Assembly (NCBI RefSeq): GCF_018294505.1
Contig: NC_057800.1
Coordinates: 177,676,113-177,740,112 of the forward strand
DNA length: 64,000 bases
Source of the DNA: Triticum aestivum
Taxonomy: Eukaryota; Streptophyta; Magnoliopsida; Poales; Poaceae
Direction: 5' to 3'
In this document: positions 1-10,546 of the stretch, piece after piece
Layout of the letters: every line of letters begins with the position of its first letter
Numbering within the stretch: position 1 is the first letter of the stretch
Translations under genes and position numbers: made by a program
Notes under the pieces: model-generated
What the model was told of the DNA's origin: nothing
Database searches by the model: none
What the model saw: the letters and a program-made list of their open reading frames with translations, nothing else

Positions 1-23
1 AACGGTATCCACGTCCTCCATAC

Positions 24-2343
24 CTGTTGAAGGAGGGCCTGGGCAGCAACGGGAGCAATGAAGCCAAGAAAAGAATAAGGGAAAAACAGAGACGAAGGAC
101 AGGCGACTCACCAGTGCCAGGCTGTGAAGCAGAAGTCCCCTCTCCGCCAGCATTTGGCGCCGTGGCAGAGCCACCAGCGCCCAAGTTCCCCTCTTCCTCC
201 ATGGGTGTGGGCTCCGTGCCTGATGCCCTTGCCGGGGACGCCCCCCGCGGCGGCGTAGTCGATGGGGGTGGTGTGTTAGGAGTAGCCCTCTGTGGCTCCT
301 CCTGCTGCCGCTCCCCTCCTGCAAACCCGGCAAGGTCAGCATCATAGCATCGAGCACCTACCACATGTCGAGTAAGAAGAGGGTGACGAACTTACGCTGG
401 GGGCTGCGCCGGGGGCTGCTGTCCGGGCTGCTCAGCACCACCAGTGGTGTCTTTGAAGCCCCAGCCGGGGGCTGGCTGCTCGCCGAGGTCCTCACCCTCT
501 TCACCCTCTGGGCCAACGTCTTTGTCTCCCTGCGGAAGCAAAAATGGATCAAGACAAGCGACCCAATTCGAGGAAATGGAAATGACAGTAAGGAACGGAG
601 AACTTACTCGTCATCCGTCTCCTCCTCTTCCACCAGTTTCCTTTTCCTCTCCGGGCTGAGAGGCCCGAGATCAAAAGGGAGCTCCACATCATCATCCGAG
701 TCGACGCCTGCCGGAGGAGGCGAAGGAGGCGGCGGGGTTTGTGCGCGCCCGGATGAGGAAGGGGCTGTTGTCTTCTTCTTCTCAGCGGCCTTCGTCAGCC
801 TCTTGGCTGTCGTGGCCCTCGTGTGGCGCCCAGACCCCTCCAGGGTCAATTGAGGCCGCACAGCCCTGCCGGGCCAGACTGGCTCACCGGAGCCAGCCCA
901 CCGCGGGACTCGCCCTCTTCCCCTGGTTGGCGTCGAGCCCGCCGCCACGTCCTCCTCCTCCCCCGACGACTCGTCGGCCGCGTCTTCGACGAGCGGAGAT
1001 CCAGTGTTGGCGCTGCTGACCTCCCCGGAGGCCGCCGCCCACCGGGAGAGCTCCTCTTCCTCCGCCGCCATTGCGGCCATGTCCTCCACGCCCCCGGCGC
1101 TGCCGGCCTCCATGGCAAGCTGTGCCTCCCTCGCCCTAGTGGCGATGTAGTCCAGCTCTGCCTGGGTGGTGTCCATGATAAGCCACCGCTCGGCGTCGGC
1201 ATTGACGTACACCTCGATCAGGGTGTCGAAGAATTGCTGCACATCCTCGTCCTTCGGCTCCTCCCAGCTCGGGACAGGGCCGTGCGCATTACAGTCCGGC
1301 ATCATGGCGATGATCTCGGACCGACGCGAATTGTTGCACAACGGGACCACCCCCGCTGGCAGCTTGAAAAATGGCCCCTTGAGGGCCTTGCCAACCTTTG
1401 CGGCAGCCCTCGCGGCCTTGCCGGTCCGCTCGACCTCGCCATCGCGACACACATCAAGCTGGAAAAGCCGCTGGCAGAAGTGGGCATGCGCCAGCACTGT
1501 GAAGTTGTGATCGAGGCCGGGGCGGAGTCGCATAATGTCAGCCGGGTTCGTAAAGAGCCAAGCTGGCCTCCCCTTGCTGTGCAACAGGGCGATCCGGCGG
1601 CGAATGAAGTCCGCCCCGATCATCTCAAGGGTGAGTCCGGCCTGGGTGAGCCGGAGAATCCTGGTGGTGGCGACGGTGAGCCTCCCATCGGCGGCGTCGA
1701 CATCGCTCCAATCGCTGCCGCGGACCGGCGGCACCCGGCGGACCTTGCAGAATTCCGGCGGGTTTTCATCTTCAATCCAGCACCACCGGCCACGCCATTC
1801 CTCCCACCTCTCCTTCACGGCACCGTCCGGGTACGCCCCCTTGGATCTTGGGATCCAGGTGACGCAACCGGAGACGGCTCCTCCCGGCTGGATTCGAGGG
1901 AAGAAGTAATGGCGGAAGAGCGCCGTGTTGGGCTGCACCCCGGCAAAGCCTTCGCAAAGATGCGCGAAGAAAGCCATGCACGCCACCGCATTCGGAGTAA
2001 AATCCAAGAGGCGAAAGCCGAAGGTGCGCATAACGTCGCAGAAGAAATCGGAGAAAGGAGGGCATAACCCGCAAGAAAAGTAATCAACGAAGAAGGGGTA
2101 CCGATTTGAGGCAGGATCAGCGCAAGCAGCAGGAATGATGCGCGTCGCCGGGTGTCCCGAATCCTCTCCCCCCGTCTTCACTCCCCATAGGGGCTTGAAG
2201 GAGGCCCGGAGCTCTTGAACATCAACCGTCGAGGGGAAGAAGAAGGCGGACTTCGTCCGGTCCCCCGACAGCGCGCTCTCCGGCGGCTCCACCGTCCCGG
2301 CGCCCTTAGCCACCCCCTTGCCCTTGGCAAATTTGGGAGCCAT
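24..2343 (-). CDS. Antisense spliced gene of T1, Transposase_28 (PF04195)-like protein, 3' end outside window
   Basis: This gene lies antisense to T1, between its coding part and the 3' LTR, as antisense ORFs do in Tat-lineage elements. I place the start at MAPKFAKGKG (2343); a frame extension to 2466 lies in the pyrimidine-rich leader. Residues about 81-155 resemble the putative gypsy-type transposon domain PF04195 (FVDYF, then LFRHYFFPR). Four exons are visible: 2343-608, 529-396, 318-112 and 38-24. Each begins after a pyrimidine-AG acceptor and ends at GTAAGT, GTAAGT, GTGAGT or GTATGG. The apparent stop of the long frame (606-604) lies inside the first donor. Reading phase stays open across all three junctions, which random splice-like sites would rarely give. 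The C-terminal part is rich in Pro, Ser, Glu and basic clusters. The function is unknown; despite the Pfam name no transposase chemistry is shown. Confidence 0.7.
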
Positions 2344-2750
2344 GACGACCAAGAAGTTCAGAGGGCTGAGGAAGGGGGATGGCAAAGCAGCGGCGGCGGG
2401 CGACAGCAAAAGCTTAGGAAGGAAGGAAGAGAGGGAACGGCGGCTCTGAGATTGGAAAAGGCACAAGGGAGAAGGAGAAAGTGAGCAGCGCGCCCACAGT
2501 TATTCCTTCTTATGGGGGAAAAACGCGGGCCGCCTCCTTTCACATTAACTATGATGTGACGCATGCCCGCGGGAAGCAACCCCACGCATGCCGCCCGCGT
2601 CACACACGCCTCCCCACGCCGCGCTGCGCGTGGGAAGCATGGAAAGCGCAGAGCGCGAAGAAACTTACCGCGGTAAAAACCGCCCCGCCTGCCCGCGCAC
2701 CGTTTTTGGGCCTAGCCCAATGACACGATTGCGCTTACGTGTGGCCCAGG
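2344..2750 (-). promoter_or_regulatory. Leader and promoter region of the T1 antisense gene
   Basis: Read on the minus strand, a TATA-like CCATAAGAAGG (about 2505-2515) is followed by a CT-rich leader typical of plant 5' UTRs, then the ATG at 2343. The block nearest the LTR contains an ACCGCGGT palindrome and a GGGCCTAGCCCA motif. The same block occurs at 51565-51700 in T3, in front of a different antisense gene. Confidence 0.5.
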
Positions 2751-2762
2751 CCCGGGGGCTCC
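2751..2762 (+). other. T1 polypurine tract (plus-strand primer)
   Basis: CCCGGGGGCTCC lies directly before the LTR start TGTCGG. The same string, inverted, abuts the 3' LTR of T3 at 51553-51564. Confidence 0.55.
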
Positions 2763-2950
2763 TGTCGGTGTACAAAAAGAGGGGTACGCTTTTTGTACCC
2801 CTATAACTGTGCACGGGCAGTCTGAGCCACGGGCACCACCACACTGAGCAAGGCAAGGGAGGTGAGCCAAGGTAAGGCCGAAGCTCAGGAGAAGCAGAAC
2901 GACGCCAAGGCCAAGACCACAAAGAGCGAAGGGGACGAAGCGGACCCCCC

Positions 2951-3262
2951 GGCAAGATCCTTGCCGGGAGGCGGTTTTAGCAAACCCGGCAGACCCTTGC
3001 CGTGGCAGCTCGCCCCACACCTACGGAGTGAGTCACCCTTGAGTCCACTGCTCCCATGGGGCAAGGATTCAGGAGACATCCCCGTGGTGGAATGCAGATC
3101 TTTGTGAAGACATTCAAGATCAGGTACACCCTTTAGAAGATGATGATCCTTGGTGGGATCCCAGCCAAGGAGGACCACATGGCCCCCGGCAAGAGCCTTG
3201 CCCGGGATGACAGCAGGCACCACGGCAAGACCCTTGCCGGGGCCCCGGCAAGGCCCTTGCCA
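2951..3262. repeat. Cluster of GGCAAG/CTTGCC palindromes in U3 of the T1 LTR
   Basis: Several imperfect palindromes of the form CCGGCAAG-N2-3-CTTGCCGG recur within about 310 bp, for example near 2950, 3187, 3222 and 3240. The T3 LTR carries equivalents near 51110 and 51345. They sit upstream of the LTR TATA box, where plant LTR regulatory repeats lie. Confidence 0.6.
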
Positions 3263-3627
3263 AGAACACCCGTAGGGACACCATCAGGCCCACACCAGTC
3301 AAACCTCCACCGCCGTTCGCATGCAGCTGCCGACCCAACCAGCTGGGCAGGCACCTGTGTGGCGGCATGCGGATCTTCGTGGAGACCCACCACTGCGCCA
3401 CCTCGGCTGCCTACCTGCCTACATGGCACCGTGGGCGCCGCTGGCCAGGGCGCGTGTCGACACGAGAGGGAGCGGCGACGGACGAGACAGGGCTCTCCCC
3501 CGTCCCCGATAAATCAAGGACACCTGGCCAAGACGCATTAAACGCGCCTTGTCATGTACTACGAGGGATAACCTCACATCACTGTACCCTTTCCACCTCC
3601 TTTGTGCCACTGTGGCAACCCCTTTCC

Positions 3628-3636
3628 TATAAAAGG
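3628..3636 (+). promoter_or_regulatory. TATA box of the T1 LTR
   Basis: TATAAAAGG is conserved in all three copies of this LTR: here, inverted at 50711-50719, and inverted at 60685-60693. It defines the U3/R transition a few tens of bases downstream. Confidence 0.7.
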
Positions 3637-3874
3637 AGGCCCGAGGCGACCAGGAGGAGGATTCGGCTTTTTGGAGCTCCTCACGCCCCACAGCTAGCTC
3701 AAGAACATAGATATACAATCCACCAAAGCCGGAGTAGGGTTTTACGCATCCCCGCAGCCCGAACCTAGATAAACGAACCGTGTGCTATCTGTTTGATCCG
3801 CTCTTCTCACGACCCCGCGCCCCGCAACCGTAGTAGGGGTTCTTGTGATCCCATAGGTGTCGTTCCCATCGACA

Positions 3875-6580
3875 CATCACTTAGACAAGCACTGGCCCGG
3901 GGGGGGGGGCTTAAAATAAAGATGACCCTCGAGAGCGCGACTCCCAAGGGAAAAGTAGGTGGTGGTGAGGCAAATGGTAAAACCTAGGTTGGGCCTTGCT
4001 GGAGGAGTTTTATTCAAAGCGAACTGTCAAGGGGTCCCCATAACACCCAACCGTGTAAGGAACATAACACTGGTATGACGGAAACTAGGGCGGCAAGAGT
4101 GGAACAAAACACCAGGCATAAGGCCGGGCCTTCCACCCTAATTAAATAAGAGATATTGTGATGTCCCAACATATCCATGTTACAACATGGAACAAACTTC
4201 AACTTCACCTGCAACTAGCAACGCTATAAGAGGGGCTGAGCAAAGCGGTAACATAACCAAACAACGGTTTGCTAGGAAAGGTGGATTAGAGGCTTGACAT
4301 GGAAAAATGGGAGACATGATATAGCAAGTGGTAGGTATCGCGGCATAGCAAATAGAGCGAGCAACTAGCAAGCAAAGATAGAAGTGATTTCGAGGGTATG
4401 GTCATCTTGCCTGAGATCCCGCAAGAAAGAAGACCAAGTCCATGAAGAAGACAAATAGACGTAGTCGCGGATCCTCACAACTCCAGAACGGAACCGAAGC
4501 TAATGAGATAGGCAACCCGGAAAGAAGTAAACAACATAGTAAACAACCACCACATAAACATGGCATGATACACAACCAAGTATGATGCATGGCCGGTTTA
4601 ATGAGGCATGGCATGGAAAAATGCACAAGCAAAACTACAAGTTAAGTGGAGCTCAATATGCAACGGGTTACATATTGACGAAACACCACAACAATTATTT
4701 AGTTCTTTCCCATTTAAGTACTCAACAAAATTAAATGTTGGTTAGCATGGCGAGGGGTGAAGCATATGAAAACTACCTATCTAGGCAAGTTTAAATGAGG
4801 CCGGAACAACAAACAACAAGTTCGGAAACTCCTCATGTGCATATTTTAGGTTTGATACAGTTCTTCTATAAACACAATTTTAGATTTATCAAACGTGCAA
4901 AGTGATGCCACCACGTTAAACTAGGCAATTTTCTACCCCATTTATATATAAGGATTATTTAAACCCGAGCTACGGTTAATTAGTTATGGATTAAATCATT
5001 TTAGCATGATATTTAAGCAAATTTACTCAAACAGCATTTTAAACATTTTAAACATGCATGAAAGTTGGATATTATTAAACTAGATGAAATTCTAGTCATA
5101 TTTCATATATAATTTGTTTTAATATGAAGCACCGTTTGTGAGTTATTAAATGCATGATGCTTGGGGGGTTTTTGTAAAACTGAAATTCTATGGATAAATG
5201 TGAAAATCGCCGCACTCGAAAAAAACACCAATGGGCCGAAACTATGAGCACTGGGGTGCTCACCATGGGCCACCTACGGAGGGGCGCGCTGGGCCTTGGG
5301 AGGCACCGGTCCACGATGGCGCTGGAGGCGGTGCTCGAGGTCAACGATGGCTCGGCTCGGGGGAGAGGAAAGCAGGGGCGCGGCAAAACTTGGGGGCTCC
5401 GGCGGCGAACGGGTGTAGTAGAGGGTCGCGGGCACAGCGGCGGCTACTATCGAGCAGACGACGGTGGATCCGGCCATGGGGCACCAGAGCAGCCAGATCC
5501 GGCAGCGAGGGCGACGAATGGCCAACTGCCATGGCGGGGCATGCTCCTAATAGAGGGAAAAACAGAGAAAGGGGTGAGGGAAGGAAGCCAGGGGGAAAGT
5601 AAGAAGGGGCGCGAGATCGGCCTTGGGTTCGCCGGGATGACACAACTCCGGTGAGGTCGACGTGGTGCAGGCGGCGGCGAGAGGCCGGCGATGGCGGGGT
5701 TTGATCTGGATTGGGAGCTCCTCTCTCGATCTGGATCGCTCGGGCAAGCGGGTACTGGCGAGCGGCGCGGTCCGGCCTTCTTGGGCCCGGTGGGCCAGAT
5801 CCGGACCCCGGCGGGCCGCGCGGTGGAGAGGGGCTGCGGGGCGACGTGGCGGCTTTCGGTTGGCTGCGGGGGTCGACTGCGGCGGTGCGACCAGTGGTGA
5901 CGCGCCACTTGGCAGCGGAGGGCTGGCCGAGCATGGATTTCAAGGAGGGGCGGCGGTTGCAGGTAGCAGGTGGCTGGCAGCGCGGGAATTGAGGAGGGGG
6001 TAGGTAGGAGGCAAAAAATGGAAGGAGAGGTCTATATATAGACATGGGGACTAGGTTAGGGGGATTTAGGGGGGTTTTCGGACCCTCCGATCGCGTTCTA
6101 AAGGCTCTGGTCGGAGGGGGGGTTTGGTGGGCTGTGAAGAGAAGGTTTGGGCTGAGATGAAAGGGAATGAGTGCAGCCCAGCAACTGTTCCCGGAGACCG
6201 AAAACGTCCAACGTTAGACCGGCTATATTGTCTCTATAGTTATCCGTTGGGGCGTCAAACGGACTCCGAATGCGATGAAATTTGGCAGGCGACCTACTAA
6301 CAACAAAACAACATCACACGCCAACTTTCAACCCATTCCGAGAACATTTTTCGGCCACTTATAAAATAATATTTCGGACATGCCGCGGGCACATGCAAGT
6401 GTGTCTGGGCTCAGAACGGACAACGGAAAGAACGAGGAGACCGGGACGGATGCAAGTTTTGAAAACATGATGATGCAATGCACATGATGACATGGCAAGA
6501 TGCAGCACGCAAGCGAATGACAAAGGCAACGATAACGGATAACTGGAAGACACCTGGCGCAACGGTCTCGGGGCATCACA
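3875..6580 (-). repeat. N1 left LTR, truncated by T1
   Basis: It corresponds to 11582-14353 of the right LTR and ends GGGCATCACA. It lacks two short blocks present in the other copy, about 15 bp near 4061 and about 24 bp near 4140. Scattered substitutions suggest a few percent divergence. About 1 kb of this LTR is missing and should lie left of T1. The GC-rich stretch 5230-6000 gives long open frames that are not conserved between copies. Confidence 0.85.
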
Positions 6581-9500
6581 ACACTCCACCAGATCTTGTC
6601 CCGAGATCTAGGATGGCACCGGAGAGAAACGGAAGGAGGAAGATAAAATGTAAAACTAAGTTTCTTCTTTGACAAACAAGAGAAACCAAAGAACCTTGCG
6701 AGGTTGAACAAATTGAAAGAAAGAATACAACGAAGATGCACAAAGTTGAAACACTCCGTTAGAAAAGAGGAACAAGGAACATTATTAGAACCTTGTAGGT
6801 AGAAAGACATAAGAAAAGGGTTGCAATGGACAATAAGTACATGCAAGCACTCCGGTAGAAACGAGATGTACAAGGAACAATAAGGACCAATTACGACAAC
6901 ACTCCGGTTGGAAAAGGAAGGTAAAGAATATGAGCTTGGCAAAATGAAAGCACTTGGATGAGACTCCGGTTAGAAGAGTAATGATCGACATAACACTCCG
7001 GTTAAAACAAGATAGAGAAGGGAAAAGAATGATATAATTTGGACAGCGTTCCGACTGTAAATGAAAGGAATTGAACATGAAATTCAGAAGATTGGATGAT
7101 ACTTGACGAAATCAACAACACACTGCCTCCAGAACTATTGAAAGAATGGCACAAGGGGTAAGAAAGATTTCAGACAGCACTCGGTTGAGAAGGGGGGCAA
7201 AACTTGATAAGATGAGAGAACTAGAATGAAGGACATGACACTCCGGTTGAATGGATAAGCAAAAGAAAGAACATGATGTTCACAATACGAGATGATGAGT
7301 GAAGAGAGCATCGTCACAATGCCTCCGGAAGAAATGAAAGAATGCAATGAAGAGAACAGAGAAGAAAACAACATGTTCTACCTCAAATGAATTTGAGAGA
7401 GCATCCTTAAAAAGAAGGATTGAACGGAGTTGTTGGGAAATCAACAATGAAAAGAACAGGCTTGTTGCGGGCTTATGGAAAACATCTCAAAAACTTGAGG
7501 TGAAAACCTACCACAAAGGAAAACAATTGCTTGCTTGAGATCAATGAAGAGATGAAAACTTGTTCCACCAAGAGGATAAATAGCAAGCTTGGGTCATTGA
7601 GAAGCACCACAATAGCAACATTCCTTAAGGAAGGCTTTAGGTGAAATATAACCCAAGATAACTCCAACAAAGAGGTTGATGGATTTACAATATTTCATTC
7701 TTAACAACTTGCGAATCATGAAACACGAAGGGGAATTGTCAAGAGTGACATAACACCACCTCAAAAGATAAGATAGAAAGAATTGCACTTTGGAATGCAA
7801 GATGAAGAATACTTGAGCTCCTCAAAACAAGACATGTGTTGATCACCATGTTTATTTGAGAGAATAGCTTGGTGGATATTAACTTCGAGAGGACAATCTT
7901 CAGGATTACTGAAGAATGAAAGGAATCCTTGATGAACCACCATGAAGAAACTCTCGAAGAACTCCGGATAGATAAAAGAAGGTCGCAAGAAAAAGAAACT
8001 TGAAAAGAATAAGATGAATCCTTGCATTGATTAAATGGAGCTTCGCGATGATATAACCATGAAAAACTTGGAATTCGGGAAAGAATGATGAACAAATGAA
8101 ATCAAGAATTTTGATGAACCTCCGGAATAAGGAATTAATCACTTGGATGAAACAAGAATAAGAATTACATTATGTGTATCCTTCACCAATTTAAATTGAT
8201 GACAAATAACAGATTTGGCATACTACTTATTCTCGTAGAAAGAATTCAGATAGATATAGCGCAAACTTGAGAAAGGTCTTCAATGAACCGTCAGTAGGAT
8301 TTGGAAACAATGAATGAATTGATAGAAAAACAATGAAATAGAATTCTTGAATGGACCACCATAAGAATTGAAAATGAATGAATAAAAGATAAAGAAACAC
8401 CGGGAAGAATTATCAAATGAATGAAGATGCTTGCTAGGATTTAGATACATGAGAACGAAGAGATCATGAACTGATTAGAGGATATTTGAACGATGCACCG
8501 GTAAGATTTGGATACGAGAGCTGAAAGCTGGAATGAATAAATCTTCTGAAATGATGGGCTTTGGACGAATCAAACTGAAAAGAATCTTGAGTTGCTCTGG
8601 ATAGGTGAAAAGAATTCTCACAATCGAAAACAATTATGAGAGGATGGCATTAAGCTAGAACCATGAATCTTCGAGAGAACGGACCAAGATTGAAGAGAAA
8701 CTCTTCTTCGGTCTTCAAATGTTGAGAATGACGATGAGAAACACAACCATGAATTTTTGAGATACTCCGGGATGAAAATTAGAAAGGTTGAACCAAACGA
8801 TGAAAAGAATTTGAAAGATCTTGGAGAAGGGCATTTGACTGATGACAACTCATTCTTACATCAAACTTGGAAAATAATTTGATAATATCTCCGTAAAACA
8901 AGAAGAGTCAGGTAAGATCCTGGGAAAAGACCTGTGGGTTAGGGCCCACTCAAAAGAAACACCGTTGAACGATTTTAAAAGAAAGATTGCACCGGTTGAA
9001 TTAAATGAGTTGAATGAGATAACGACCTCGAGATATCTTGAACTAATAAGCAATGGAAAACGCGAATCTTCTGAGATGTCTTCAGCACTCCGAAAGTAAT
9101 GAATAGAGATAAGTGAATGATTAAGAGGTGGACCGGCATGAGAAAACATTTGAAACGAGGAACATAATATGATCAACACTGAAAACTTGAATAGAATCCA
9201 CCGGAGAAGAAAAGAGAACGAGGAATGATAAACTTGAAGCTTCGTTAGTATCTTCCTGAGAATCACTGGGTAAGAACATTGACGGAAAAGAATGGAGAGA
9301 CTTCCCATCAATAAAATGGATACTAGATTAAGAAATCTGATTTCTTGAAGGAAAGGGGTGGGAGGGTGGGAAAAACAAAGCCAATTTGGGGACGGATGAA
9401 ACGAACAACGTTGGGAAAAATGAGAGGTGATCTTGCGGATGTTAAAATGATCGGATCCACTTGAAGAGAAAACACACCGGTTGAAAAGGATTGACATGAC

Positions 9501-10546
9501 AATCTCAATTATCATGAAGGATTGGTATTCACATAGGAGTATGAGAACACCATTTGGGGAAGGTATGGAATCAACACTTGACATTGAAGCAACTCGAATA
9601 CCACAACTCAAAACAAAACAAAGGATTGGCTTGCAAAATAAGCCGGAACAAACATATGATAGAGATTTCGTCCGAATTTTTTGTGGTGGGGCCCACACGG
9701 GCTCGATCGTACATCACCATCATGTACAAGGCAGTGCACATGACATACGAAGCGTCCCCGAGTCAGCATAGCCAAGGACTCTTTAAGACACAATGAGACC
9801 ACTATAAAACCAACCGTGGATAGGCAGACCACTAGACGTCGAACCCCAATCTCATATCATGCATCTGTCGGAAAGATATGCTAAGAGCTACTTGAATTCC
9901 CACTTATAAACTCCTGAAACTTTCTAGTTATTCAATCAGGTGTTGGGGATACAGGGGAAGCATAATATCTCACCCAAAACTAACAAATCCTACATCCAGC
10001 TGTATCCATCCTTCAACACATAACCAAGAAACCTTTGGAAATCATTTACCTCAACCTTCGAAAAGCATTCGTTATACGAGTTATGGCAATACTCCTGAAC
10101 TCCGGCCCCAGTACTGGGTGGCGTCGAGGTTATCTCACCAACAACTGCATAAAAGTGATTTTCGATGTCGGCGAACTCAGGTATTCCAGAACTGCAACGA
10201 TAAAATTGTGACGACAACACCTCGGAGCTCAACTCCCCGGGACACTGCCACAACCCCTAAATGTCAGGAGGCTCCAAGAACAATGTTCTCGTCACAAAAC
10301 CATCGAAACGATTCCAAGATACCAGCGTGATCCTAAAAAAAATCGTGAAATTTGAGGAGAGAAGAGTCAAAACTTCTACGTCGGGAGGCCTCGCCAGAGC
10401 GATGAAGGGACTGAGGAGTAAAAAGAATCCTACTCTCCGATATATATAATCCTAAGACTCACAACATTTTGTTCTAGACTCAACAACGTCAGCGATTTGA
10501 TCAAGCAGGGGGCTCCTAAGTCGGGGATGGCTCTTATTACCAAACT
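6581..10546 (-). other. N1 internal region, non-coding
   Basis: There is no gag, protease, reverse transcriptase or integrase motif in any frame. The region is A/G-rich on the plus strand, with many recurrences of a degenerate ACTCCGGTTGAA motif, for example near 6848, 6900, 6961, 6991, 7239 and 9475. The longest minus frame (8856-9698, 280 codons) is made of this repeat-rich sequence and looks incidental. A short minus frame at 9990-10253 near the primer site could be a gag relic, but I recognise no domain in it. Confidence 0.7.
10528..10542 (-). other. N1 primer-binding site, degenerate initiator tRNA-Met type
   Basis: On the minus strand TGGTAATAAGAGCCA starts 4 bases after the LTR end. 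It resembles the usual TGGTATCAGAGCC site with small changes. This orients the element. Confidence 0.5.

Larger units (their letters stand above)
1..3874 (+). mobile_element. T1: right end of Tat-type Gypsy LTR retrotransposon
   Basis: The visible part holds, in element order, an antisense gene, an antisense promoter region, a polypurine tract and a complete LTR. Its LTR ends, polypurine tract and leader match those of T3 on the other strand (50473-61013), which contains recognisable gag-pol. The gag-pol of T1 should lie beyond the left edge. The element is inserted in the left LTR of N1: the sequence after position 3874 resumes the N1 LTR where the other N1 LTR reads continuously near 11582. 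A 5-bp target duplication CATCA is predicted, but the left flank is outside the window. Confidence 0.85.
2763..3874 (+). repeat. T1 3' LTR, 1112 bp
   Basis: It begins TGTCGGTGTAC and ends CATCGACA (CACCGACA in T3). It matches the T3 LTR at 50473-51552 in inverted orientation, including a short internal repeat around GGGGTAC...GTACCCC near its start. A homopolymer of G follows in the N1 sequence next to it. Confidence 0.9.

Noticed and set aside
823..2067. Plus-strand frame of 414 codons
   Set aside because: It is the complement of the antisense T1 gene, whose frame has domain similarity and coherent splice sites.
5341..6045. Minus-strand frame of 234 codons in the N1 left LTR, with a 260-codon counterpart at 12888-13670
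   Set aside because: The frames lie in a GC-rich LTR block; they start and end differently in the two LTRs and contain frameshifts relative to each other, so no conserved protein is supported.
8856..9698. Minus-strand frame of 280 codons in the N1 interior
   Set aside because: It consists of repeat-rich, low-complexity sequence without a domain and is probably open by chance because the opposite strand is purine-rich.
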